This document shows, in pieces, positions 23,416-30,402 of a stretch of DNA of 30,402 nucleotides. This stretch comes from Oscillospiraceae bacterium (GTDB lineage: Bacteria > Bacillota_A > Clostridia > Oscillospirales > CAG-272). The translations under genes and the position numbers were made by a program. Under the pieces are notes generated by a model. It was not told the origin of the DNA. It did not search any database and was given only the letters and a program-made list of their open reading frames with translations. Numbering within the stretch: the first letter of the stretch is position 1; each line of letters starts with the position of its first letter. Location: assembly GCA_015064665.1 (NCBI GenBank), contig SVRU01000026.1, forward strand, positions 1-30,402. Direction: 5' to 3'.

Positions 23416-25149
23416 TCAACGATTTACGCTTATATCAAGCGCGCTTGAATCCGAGCTGCTTGAGTCACCGTAGTATCCGAGACGGTCGTCGTTTTCATGG
23501 CGCGCCGTTCTCAGAGCTGCCGTCGATACCGCAAACACCAAAATGAAAAGATAAAGAACGGTTACGTCGGCAAATATAAAATCAAAGGCTCCGCAGGCGA
23601 GAAGAGCAACTATTGCCACGGCGCTCATATCAGAAGAGACGGTTACGAGCGAGTTTCTGGAATAGAGTCGGTAATACGAAAGATGTCTGAACCTTATTAT
23701 CATTGCCAGAACAAAGAGCGACAGGAATATCACGCCAAGCTCCGCACCGATGCCACAGAAATTATTTGAAATGGAATTTATTTCTCCGCATCCGACGCCA
23801 AACCAAATATTGTCACCGAAAATGCCCAGAGCCTCGTTACATTCGGAAATCATATCCGAAAAACCGCTTTGGATATTTAAGTAGCCGTAAACCCTATCGG
23901 CAATATCCGTGGGAAGAAAATAAGCGAGATGAGGAATTATTACCAAAACCAAAAGAAAATCAAGAGGAATGCGGCGCGACCTCACCACAGTGTATGAGAG
24001 AGCCGCAATAATTGCCGCAATCCAAGTGCCGAGATGCATAGTAAGTCCGAGCACTGCAATTTCCAAAACGAATACGGAAAAATAGAAAAATCCAACGGCG
24101 CCGTTTCTGTTTTCAATAGCAAACGCCAAAGTCATAATTGCCGCGACGAGAATGAACGCAGCAAGTGCAGCAGAGGATGAGAAGAACGCCGAGACGCCCG
24201 GTGTCGAATAATCCGGCGCGGTAAAGCTCGTTGACGGATGCTCAACGATAAATTCAATTATAGAAATTATCGCTATCGGTATCGCCGAAAGAATAACGGC
24301 GTTTACGGCGGTGTCGGCAAGTCTGCGGTTTATTATAACGTTGCTTATCGGAAAATATCCGAAAAGCAAAATAACGGAAACGAGCATATCGCCCCCGGAC
24401 GCTCCGCGGTTCAAAGCCGCGCCTGTAAGTATTGCGGCAATCAAAATGAAGACTATTATGCTGTATGTATCTATCGAAAAAACTCTCTTGCCGACGATAA
24501 CCTTAAGCGCATATGAGAAAATAGTTATAACCGTAAGCGAGCATATCAAAATCTCAGGCTTCGGAAAAAGCGGCAAATAAGGCAAAAGAAGAATGGTAAG
24601 CATCATTGAAAACTCGGGCGACGTAACGGCAATACTTACAATCGCGCCAACCGCTATAACGGCAAAAACCTGTTCAACCGGCACAAAATAGCTTACACCG
24701 GCGGGAATAAATCCGAAAAACACCGCCAAAAGAGGCGATATAGACCTTTGCTCTGCATTTCGGTGCATTCTTCTTACCGCCATAAAATCAAACAAAATTC
24801 TATCGGTCAGACGAAAATCCTGCAAAACTATACACGCAGGACCCGAAATCAGAAGAAGAGGTATAGACAAGAGCGAAATCGCAAGGCAAAAGATAATCGA
24901 AAGCAGAGGGACGTCGGGCGTTGACTTGAAGTAATATTCGCCAAGCTGCAAAAGCAGGCTGACGATACCGAAGGAAAGCAAAAAGCAACCGTAAGAACGC
25001 ACCGAGGTATAGGAGAGAGCTCTGGCAATAAAATTAAGAACCCTTGCAACGCTTCCGCGAAGCAGCCTTAATGTTCCGACGCTTCCTATACCGCTTATTT
25101 CCTTTGAAGAAAAAAGCTTCTCGTTAAAGCTTGAAAAATCCGACTTCAT
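23416..25149 (-). CDS. Large polytopic membrane protein, possibly O-antigen ligase-like
   Basis: 577 residues with about twelve hydrophobic segments and no firmly recognised family. The layout near the C-terminus, a loop with IFGDNIWFGVGCGEI followed by GIGAELGVIFLSLFVLAMII, resembles the SPLFGCGFFG ... SSGLFGL loop of the O-antigen ligase group (see the gene at 8205-9614), but the conserved His of that loop is not evident. The tail ends in a Ser/Asp-rich stretch (GDSSSSDSSALD). AAGGA lies 10 nt before the ATG. It starts 6 nt after trmD, so it is probably co-transcribed with rimM-trmD. A role in envelope polymer handling is a weak inference. Confidence 0.55.
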   Translation of the reverse strand: MKSDFSSFNEKLFSSKEISGIGSVGTLRLLRGSVARVLNFIARALSYTSVRSYGCFLLSFGIVSLLLQLGEYYFKSTPDVPLLSIIFCLAISLLSIPLLLISGPACIVLQDFRLTDRILFDFMAVRRMHRNAEQRSISPLLAVFFGFIPAGVSYFVPVEQVFAVIAVGAIVSIAVTSPEFSMMLTILLLPYLPLFPKPEILICSLTVITIFSYALKVIVGKRVFSIDTYSIIVFILIAAILTGAALNRGASGGDMLVSVILLFGYFPISNVIINRRLADTAVNAVILSAIPIAIISIIEFIVEHPSTSFTAPDYSTPGVSAFFSSSAALAAFILVAAIMTLAFAIENRNGAVGFFYFSVFVLEIAVLGLTMHLGTWIAAIIAALSYTVVRSRRIPLDFLLVLVIIPHLAYFLPTDIADRVYGYLNIQSGFSDMISECNEALGIFGDNIWFGVGCGEINSISNNFCGIGAELGVIFLSLFVLAMIIRFRHLSYYRLYSRNSLVTVSSDMSAVAIVALLACGAFDFIFADVTVLYLFILVFAVSTAALRTARHENDDRLGYYGDSSSSDSSALDISVNR

Positions 25150-25155
25150 TCGACT

Positions 25156-25914
25156 TTATTCCTTTCCCTCGTTTTTTAACTTCCTTCTTTTTTTAACCTT
25201 CGGCTTAAGCATCTCTTCAAATTCGGGATGCGCCGAAAGAAGATCGGGACGGCGCTCCCGGGTAATTTTGACCGCTTCTTCAAGCCGCCATCTTTCAATT
25301 TTTTTGTGATCGCCCGAAACTAAAACCTCGGGCACTTCCCTGTTTAAAAACACACGGGGCTTGGTATATTGGGGATATTCAAGTATTCCCGAGGCGACCG
25401 ACTCGCCCTCGTAGCACTCATTCGAAGCCAAAACCCCCTCTTTAAGACGGGATACGGCGTCTATAACTATACACGCGGGAATCTCTCCGCCCGTAACTAC
25501 GTAGTCGCCTATTGAAATTTCCTCGTCCACGATTTCGTCTATTATACGCTGATCAACACCCTCGTAGTGACCGCACAGAAAAATCAGATTGTCATACGAG
25601 GACAGTTCCATGGCAACGTCATGGTTAAAAAGCCTACCTTTTGGCGACATAAATATTACACGGGTAGCCGCTTTTTCGTTAATCTGAGCCTTTATATCGG
25701 TATAGCAATCGTATATAGGCTGACAGGTCATAACCATTCCGACACCGCCCCCAAAAGGCGTATCGTCGGTTTTTCTGTGCTTGTCCGTCGAATAATCGCG
25801 TATATTATGGGCGTGAACTTCTATAATGCCGGATTTCTGAGCCCGACCTATTATGCTCTCCCCTAAAACGTTACTAACCATTTCGGGAAAAAGCGTCATT
25901 ATATCAAATCTCAT
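25156..25914 (-). CDS. trmD: tRNA (guanine-37-N1) methyltransferase
   Basis: 252 residues, SPOUT family; it methylates G37 of tRNAs reading CNN codons and prevents frameshifting. Diagnostic stretches are MRFDIMTLFPEMV, TPFGGGVGMVM and the trefoil-knot region CGHYEGVDQRII ... ISIGDYVVTGGEIP. An in-frame GTG at 25917 also exists. The ATG at 25914 shares a base with the rimM stop (TGATG) and gives the canonical N-terminus, so it is preferred. Confidence 0.97.
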   Translation of the reverse strand: MRFDIMTLFPEMVSNVLGESIIGRAQKSGIIEVHAHNIRDYSTDKHRKTDDTPFGGGVGMVMTCQPIYDCYTDIKAQINEKAATRVIFMSPKGRLFNHDVAMELSSYDNLIFLCGHYEGVDQRIIDEIVDEEISIGDYVVTGGEIPACIVIDAVSRLKEGVLASNECYEGESVASGILEYPQYTKPRVFLNREVPEVLVSGDHKKIERWRLEEAVKITRERRPDLLSAHPEFEEMLKPKVKKRRKLKNEGKE

Positions 25915-26426
25915 CACTCGGTAAAGAATCCCGGTATAACGCGAACGAATACTCCGCGCTCGGTATCTATCTCCTTTATGAAATCTCCCACTCCCGGCAG
26001 AATGACGTCGCCAGCCTCGGTCCTGACGGTATAAAGCTTGCCCTGTACGCCGTCGTTAACCTCGGAAACCTCACCGTAGACTCTGCCCGTGTCAATATCT
26101 ATCACGGAAAGTCCAATAATATCGGCTATAAGCACCGTGCCTTTTTTAAGAGGAATATCAGCTCGGTTAAGATAGAGTATTCTGTTTTTTTCAGCCTGAG
26201 CCGCCTCTCTTGTATCAATACCCTCAAGCGTCATAATAACGTACCTTGAGCCCGAGGATGCCGAAAGAACCTTAACCTCTTTATATCCGCCGTCCTTTTC
26301 GGCAAAAAACACCCTGTTCTGCGAGGCTAAAATCTTAGACGAATCGCACCAATGCTCTACGTTTACAGCTCCGCGCACTCCGTGCGCTGAGCAAATTTTT
26401 CCACATTCAAGATATTCTTTTTTCAT
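25914..26426 (-). CDS. rimM: 16S rRNA processing / 30S maturation protein
   Basis: 170 residues. The N-terminal RimM barrel (LECGKICSAHGVRGAVNVEHW) is followed by a PRC-barrel (about 95-168, IADIIGLSVIDIDTGRVYGEV), the normal architecture. It binds S19 and aids maturation of the 30S head. It is directly followed by trmD, the conserved pairing. The frame extends to a TTG at 26462, but that TTG is part of the -35 box of a good promoter; the ATG at 26426 gives the family N-terminus. That ATG lacks a ribosome binding site at normal distance (nearest AGGAG is 19 nt away) and lies almost at the predicted transcription start. Confidence 0.93.
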   Translation of the reverse strand: MKKEYLECGKICSAHGVRGAVNVEHWCDSSKILASQNRVFFAEKDGGYKEVKVLSASSGSRYVIMTLEGIDTREAAQAEKNRILYLNRADIPLKKGTVLIADIIGLSVIDIDTGRVYGEVSEVNDGVQGKLYTVRTEAGDVILPGVGDFIKEIDTERGVFVRVIPGFFTE

Positions 26427-26433
26427 ACTATGT

Positions 26434-26462
26434 ATTTTAACACATCTCCTGTCAAAAGTCAA
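26434..26462 (-). promoter_or_regulatory. Promoter of rimM-trmD
   Basis: TTGACT (26457-26462), 17-bp spacer, TAAAAT (26434-26439) on the minus strand. The expected start is within a base or two of the rimM ATG at 26426, implying a leaderless or nearly leaderless transcript. Confidence 0.65.
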
Positions 26463-26483
26463 TCAAATAACGCTACGCGCGCC

Positions 26484-26939
26484 TTAATCCTTTGTCCTTT
26501 TTTTTCTGAAATATTCGGTCAGTATACACCGTGTTTCCTCTTCGAGCACACCGCCCTTGACCTCAGGTGTGTGGTTGAGCGGAATTTCGGCAAGATTTAG
26601 GGCAGAGCCAAACGCACCGAATCTTATATCCCGCGTTCCGTAAACAACCCTCGGTATCCTTGCGTTTATTATTGCGCCGGCGCACATTGCACACGGCTCC
26701 ATTGTGACGTAAAGAGTCACACCCGGCAATCTCCAGCCGCCCATAACGCGACACGCCTCCTCGATAGCCAGAAGCTCTGCATGGTGAGTGGCGCACTTCG
26801 TGCTCTCCCTTGTGTTGTACGCTTTTGCAATTATCTCTCCGCCGCGCACGACGAGCGCGCCTACGGGAACTTCGTCAATTTCTTCGGCAAGACGCGCAAG
26901 CTTCAGCGCCTCCCGCATATAATATTCATCATTAAACAT
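26484..26939 (-). CDS. tadA: tRNA-specific adenosine deaminase
   Basis: 151 residues, usual length. It converts A34 to inosine in tRNA-Arg(ACG). The zinc and catalytic residues are seen as HAE (H53, E55) and PCAMC (C83, C86), with the cytidine-deaminase-like fold around them. AGG lies about 8 nt upstream of the ATG. It is between the CPBP protease gene (26 nt upstream) and rimM. Confidence 0.96.
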   Translation of the reverse strand: MFNDEYYMREALKLARLAEEIDEVPVGALVVRGGEIIAKAYNTRESTKCATHHAELLAIEEACRVMGGWRLPGVTLYVTMEPCAMCAGAIINARIPRVVYGTRDIRFGAFGSALNLAEIPLNHTPEVKGGVLEEETRCILTEYFRKKRTKD

Positions 26940-26965
26940 ATATCCAACCTGCTTTTCTCGGGTAA

Positions 26966-27781
26966 TTAAATCAGACTTGTAACCGCAATCAAAAGAGTCA
27001 TAACAATAAAAACGATGGGAGCATATCCGAATTCACGCACCTCGGTTTTATCCTCTCCGAAAGCGAAGGCTGCCGCCGACCTGTATTTTTTTCTCATAAA
27101 AAACATCGGAATAAGCGAAACAACTGCGAATGATAAAAGAACCGTAATGTAAATCCTCGCAAAGCCTGCCTCACCGCCGCCTCTGAGCCAGATTATTGAA
27201 ATCAGGTTGTTGCCGAAATGCAGAATAAGCGACGGAATAATACTGTTATAAGCAACGTCAAGCACCGCAAATACAATGCCCGCCAAAAACGCGTATGGAA
27301 TCTGATAAAGGCTGCAATGCGCAAGTGCAAAAAACAAAGATGAAATTATTACAGCCGTACGTTTTGAATACGGAACGAGAAAGGCAAGGGGAATATATCT
27401 GAAAAGAGACTCTTCACACACGGCGGTAAGAATGGCATGAGTGAAAATAACAAGAAATATATTTCCCGATACGTCGGCCGCGGCTCCGTTATCAAATCGG
27501 GATAAAATAATCGAGGTAAGCCATGATACAAAAAATATCAAGGCAAAGGCGGGAGCTGCCGCGCCGGCTGTCAGAACCAATCCCCCGCGGTCAATTTTAA
27601 GCTTGGGTAATGACATACCTATCCCAAGTCTGCCGCCCCCCCACAGTCCGAGGAAAACAGGCAGGGCAAAAGCGAGATAGTATATCACGTAACCCAAAAT
27701 TCCGCCAAAGAAACCCGATAACGAAAGCAAAAGTATAAAGATGACGTCAAGAAAAACTATATACTTTAAAGCATTTTTCAT
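26966..27781 (-). CDS. CPBP-family intramembrane metalloprotease
   Basis: 271 residues with about eight membrane segments. The CPBP (Rce1-like, formerly Abi) motifs are present in order: EESLFR (E123, E124, R128), FALAH with H155, and HFGNN with H188 and N191/N192. In bacteria such proteins are linked to bacteriocin self-immunity or peptide processing, but the substrate here is unknown. AGGA lies 9 nt before the ATG. It follows rnr after 46 nt and precedes tadA, and is probably part of the same transcript. Confidence 0.88.
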   Translation of the reverse strand: MKNALKYIVFLDVIFILLLSLSGFFGGILGYVIYYLAFALPVFLGLWGGGRLGIGMSLPKLKIDRGGLVLTAGAAAPAFALIFFVSWLTSIILSRFDNGAAADVSGNIFLVIFTHAILTAVCEESLFRYIPLAFLVPYSKRTAVIISSLFFALAHCSLYQIPYAFLAGIVFAVLDVAYNSIIPSLILHFGNNLISIIWLRGGGEAGFARIYITVLLSFAVVSLIPMFFMRKKYRSAAAFAFGEDKTEVREFGYAPIVFIVMTLLIAVTSLI

Positions 27782-27827
27782 AGAAATAAATCCTGTTTGA
27801 TAATTTTTATATAGCCGATATCAGCCG

Positions 27828-29954
27828 TCAGACAACTGAAAAGCGAAGCTTTCCGCGTATCACGTCTGCCTCTTCAAGCCTAACCCTTACTCTGTCGCCA
27901 AGCCGGAATACCGTTTCACGTGAGCGAAGAGTAAGATTTTTTTCGTCAAAAATAAACATGCCGGGAAGCTCGCTGATAGGCACAAGACCCTCGCAGGTGT
28001 TTTCAAGCTCGGCAAAAAATCCAAAGGATGTGACCGAATTTATAATCGCATCAAATTCTTCACCCACAAACCTGTCCATATATATTACTTTATAAAGATT
28101 CTCAATTCTTCGCTCCGCAGAAAGTGCGCGAAGCTCACCCTCTGTTGCCGCCGCGGCAGCACGCCTTGCATATCCCGAATACGTCTCGGGCCGTTTACCA
28201 TCAAGCAAAACCTTGTGAATTATACGGTGAGTGGCAAGGTCGGAAAGTCTTCTGATAGGTGAGGTAAAGTGGCAATAGCACTCTATGCCGAGCCCGAAGT
28301 GCGAATTTTTTTGTTCAGAATATTTCGCTTTGGACATTGAGCGAAGCATGCTATATGAAACGGGGGCTAAAATGCCTCTTTTTTCAGCCGCGGCGAGAAG
28401 ATTGGAAAAGTCCTTTGAATCCGCCTTTTCTCTTGAAATCATCGCGGTATCAAATCCAAGATTATGGGCAAATGACAAAAATTCCGAAAGCTTCTCGGGC
28501 GGCGGATTCTCATGAACGCGATATACGCAGGGAATCTTTTTTGATGTCAGAAAGGCAGCGACAGCCTCGTTTGCACATAGCATGAACTGCTCTATAAGTT
28601 TTTCTGCATCACCGCGCTCGCGCTTTATAATTTCACACGGGCAGTCATCGCTGTCAAGAATTATCTCGGCTTCGCTGACGTCGAGTTCAAGCGCTCCGCG
28701 CTTCTCGCTCCTCTCCTTCAATACAAGATAAAGCTCGTGCATTTTAGAAAGAGTCGGCATAACCTCTTTATATTTAGCTTTAAGCGATGAATCGGCCTCA
28801 CCGTTGAATATTCGGTTCACCTCTTCGTAAACGCCTCTCACGCGGCTCTTGATAACAGTCGGAATAATCTTCACCAAAAGAATATCTCCGTTTGGAGAAA
28901 GGTTAATTATCGCGCTCAACGCATATTTTTCCTCACCCGGATTCAGCGAGCATGCACCGTTTGAAAGCGATGGCGGAAGCATTGGAACAACCTTGTCGGT
29001 AAAATAAACGCTCGTCCCTCTCGCCATAACCGCACGGTCAAGATGCGTTCTTTCCTTAACGTAATGAGATACGTCGGCAATATGAACGCCAAGCTGCCAT
29101 GCGCCCTTCGGCAATCTTTTCAAGGATACGGCATCATCAAGATCCTTCGCGCCCGCACCGTCGATTGTAAATATTACATCTCGCTCAAGCCTGACACGCC
29201 CCTCGTCAGAAATAGGAAGAGATGCAAAAAACTCGGCTTCAGCGAGCTCCTTTTGGCTGAAATCAACAGGAATTTCACAATCGGCAAGTATCGCCTCATA
29301 ATTAGCCTCTTTTGAATACGAATCTCCGAAATTACGAACGACAGAGGCATAAATCGGATATGATGAGGTCCTGTCAAGAAGCACCTCAACCTTATCCCCT
29401 TCCTTCGCGCCCATAACATCGCTGACTATCGGTCTCATCATAACCTTGCTGTCATCAGCAATAACGGTATATCTTGCAAAAGAGCGTTTTTTGCTCCTGA
29501 ATCCAAAGCTGTCACGCACGAGAGTTCCGATTACCGTTTTTCTTCCGTATTCTACTATTTTTCTGACACGCCCCTCGGTTTTTTCCTCGCCGAATCGGTC
29601 ATTATATATGTGATAGATAATCTCAACAAGGTCACCGTCTATCGCTCCGCCCGTCTTGTCCTCGGGAATAAAAATATCTTTTTCATATCCCTCAGTCAGA
29701 CTGACGAATCCAAATCCGCTTTTAGAAGAAGAGAACACGCCCCGTGCGATAGTTTCATCGCGGCGCGCCTTGTTACCGATTCTTCCGCCTCTTCCAAGGT
29801 CAAGAGCATATTTCAACTTCAGCGAATCGGTCCCGACACCCGTTTCGAAAGCGGCGCGCATAAGCTCGGCTTTTGCTTTTTCTTTTGAATTACGCTTATG
29901 CGTATTTCTTTTTGAAAACTTTGAGATTGCCCTTTTGGTTTTATTATTTTTCAT
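27828..29954 (-). CDS. rnr: Ribonuclease R (RNB-family 3'-5' exoribonuclease)
   Basis: 708 residues. It degrades structured RNA and takes part in rRNA and tmRNA quality control. A basic N-terminal segment replaces the helix-turn-helix found in longer RNase R. Cold-shock-type OB folds follow (about 70-200, GVFSSSKSGFGFVS). The RNB catalytic domain (about 255-590) has D265, D271, D273 and D274 in TIDGAGAKDLDDAV, with the spacing of the RNase II metal site. An S1 domain ends the protein (about 630-705). GGAG lies about 5 nt before the ATG. The upstream repeat element at 29998-30278 begins 44 bp from the start codon and may supply or contain its promoter; no good promoter was seen in the 44 bp. 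Confidence 0.95.
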   Translation of the reverse strand: MKNNKTKRAISKFSKRNTHKRNSKEKAKAELMRAAFETGVGTDSLKLKYALDLGRGGRIGNKARRDETIARGVFSSSKSGFGFVSLTEGYEKDIFIPEDKTGGAIDGDLVEIIYHIYNDRFGEEKTEGRVRKIVEYGRKTVIGTLVRDSFGFRSKKRSFARYTVIADDSKVMMRPIVSDVMGAKEGDKVEVLLDRTSSYPIYASVVRNFGDSYSKEANYEAILADCEIPVDFSQKELAEAEFFASLPISDEGRVRLERDVIFTIDGAGAKDLDDAVSLKRLPKGAWQLGVHIADVSHYVKERTHLDRAVMARGTSVYFTDKVVPMLPPSLSNGACSLNPGEEKYALSAIINLSPNGDILLVKIIPTVIKSRVRGVYEEVNRIFNGEADSSLKAKYKEVMPTLSKMHELYLVLKERSEKRGALELDVSEAEIILDSDDCPCEIIKRERGDAEKLIEQFMLCANEAVAAFLTSKKIPCVYRVHENPPPEKLSEFLSFAHNLGFDTAMISREKADSKDFSNLLAAAEKRGILAPVSYSMLRSMSKAKYSEQKNSHFGLGIECYCHFTSPIRRLSDLATHRIIHKVLLDGKRPETYSGYARRAAAAATEGELRALSAERRIENLYKVIYMDRFVGEEFDAIINSVTSFGFFAELENTCEGLVPISELPGMFIFDEKNLTLRSRETVFRLGDRVRVRLEEADVIRGKLRFSVV

Positions 29955-29997
29955 TTTTTCTCCGCTAAATCAGCCGAAAAAGATAACTCTGTAACGG

Positions 29998-30278
29998 CTA
30001 GCCGTAAGAGAATCGAACTCATAAGGTTTTAAAAGAATAGATTTTTTCATAGACAAGCTGAATTTTTCGAGAAATATGCGGATATTTAAGAAAAATTCGG
30101 TGATGTATATGGGAAAATATATCTTTTAAAACTGCTTCGCACCTTACGGCGAATAAATTTTTTGTGGATTTTGTTGGACTTTGCCGCAGTCAAGTAGGAA
30201 CTTTACAAGGCGAAGTACGGTGAAAGACGCTAAAATTTATCGCCGCAAGGCTTGTTAGTTCGATTCTCTTACGGCTAG
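29998..30278. repeat. Complete MITE-like repeat element, 281 bp
   Basis: The ends are 22-bp perfect inverted repeats (29998-30019 starting CTAGCCGTAAGAG, and 30257-30278). Subterminal inverted sequences are also present: CCTTACGGCGAATAAATTT around 30142-30160 faces AAATTTATCGCCGCAAGG around 30233-30250. The 107-bp core with 11-bp inverted flanks is at 30026-30132. No open frame and no obvious target-site duplication are seen. The left 195 bp recur in inverted orientation at 1-195 with the core flipped. Confidence 0.8.
30026..30132. repeat. Second copy of the candidate invertible 107-bp core
   Basis: GTTTTAAAAGA at 30026-30036 and TCTTTTAAAAC at 30122-30132 bound a segment identical to 62-168 in the same direction, although the flanking arms are reversed between the two copies. 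Confidence 0.75.
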
Positions 30279-30299
30279 GCAAGAGTGAATAATCCGAAC

Positions 30300-30402
30300 T
30301 CGTTTTAGAGAGGCGAATTTTGCGAATTACATCGGTAAAAATTCTCATAATATCCGCATATTATATCAAATTTTAACCTCGTCCTTCGAAAAATTCGCTC
30401 TC
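30300..30402. repeat. Diverged relative of the repeat core at the right window end
   Basis: Reading the minus strand gives CGAATTTTTCGAAGGAC, then AATATGCGGATATTA and GATGTAATTCG, which line up with GAATTTTTCGAG, ATATGCGGATATT and GATGTATATGG of the core. Identity is partial and the window ends inside it. It suggests that the core exists as a separate, older family. Confidence 0.45.

Noticed and set aside
1..30402. CRISPR array, prophage or insertion-sequence transposase
   Set aside because: No regularly spaced direct repeats, no cas, integrase, transposase or phage structural motifs were seen on either strand. The only repeats are those listed.

Overview
The window looks like chromosomal DNA from an uncultured, low-to-moderate GC member of the Clostridia (Bacillota), probably a gut anaerobe. 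Supporting signs are a long-form ribosome hibernation factor, an HPr carrying both His15 and Ser46, a PheS with the Gram-positive-type Cys4 insert, strong purine-rich ribosome binding sites and near-consensus TTGACA-17-TATAAT promoters. The genus cannot be fixed from sequence alone. Both ends lie in copies of one non-coding repeat in opposite orientation, which is how contigs from metagenome assemblies often end.

Left part (about 1-7500) is accessory. A GH20-type hexosaminidase and a GH42-like (clan A) glycosidase form a minus-strand operon. Divergent from it are an SGNH/GDSL esterase and an AraC-family regulator on the plus strand. All three enzymes lack signal peptides, so the set reads as intracellular processing of imported, probably acetylated or N-acetylhexosamine-containing oligosaccharides under AraC control; no transporter is in view. 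Next comes a stand-alone AAA+ ATPase with a DUF4143-type domain, with its own promoter (overlapping a 17-bp direct repeat) and a hairpin at its end. A structured gene-free stretch follows, then tRNA-Glu and tRNA-Met; the 3' end of tRNA-Glu is duplicated in inverted orientation around its terminator.

Middle part (8205-16540): a tightly overlapping three-gene envelope polysaccharide operon (initiating sugar-phosphate transferase, GT4 glycosyltransferase, O-antigen ligase/polymerase-like protein). Divergent from it is an unusual RNase III with two double-stranded-RNA-binding domains. Then come hpf (minus) and, on the plus strand, a NUDIX ADP-ribose pyrophosphatase-like gene and a CvpA-family membrane protein.

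Right part (16547-29954) is a long minus-strand housekeeping series. In transcription order it is rnr (RNase R), a CPBP membrane protease, tadA, rimM, trmD, a large polytopic membrane protein, HPr, uvrC, rsmD, coaD, pheS and pheT. It covers tRNA and rRNA maturation and modification, translation, DNA repair and CoA synthesis. It is broken into units by clear promoters before rimM, HPr and pheS, and closed by a 20-bp-stem bidirectional terminator against the CvpA gene.

The items most worth a second look are: the terminal repeat element, whose 107-bp core sits in the same orientation in two otherwise inverted copies, suggesting an invertible segment; the two-dsRBD RNase III; a terminator-like hairpin directly after the NUDIX promoter; a possible leaderless rimM; the inverted tRNA-Glu 3' duplication with the folded stretch beside it; and the GC-rich folded insert in the glycosidase leader.
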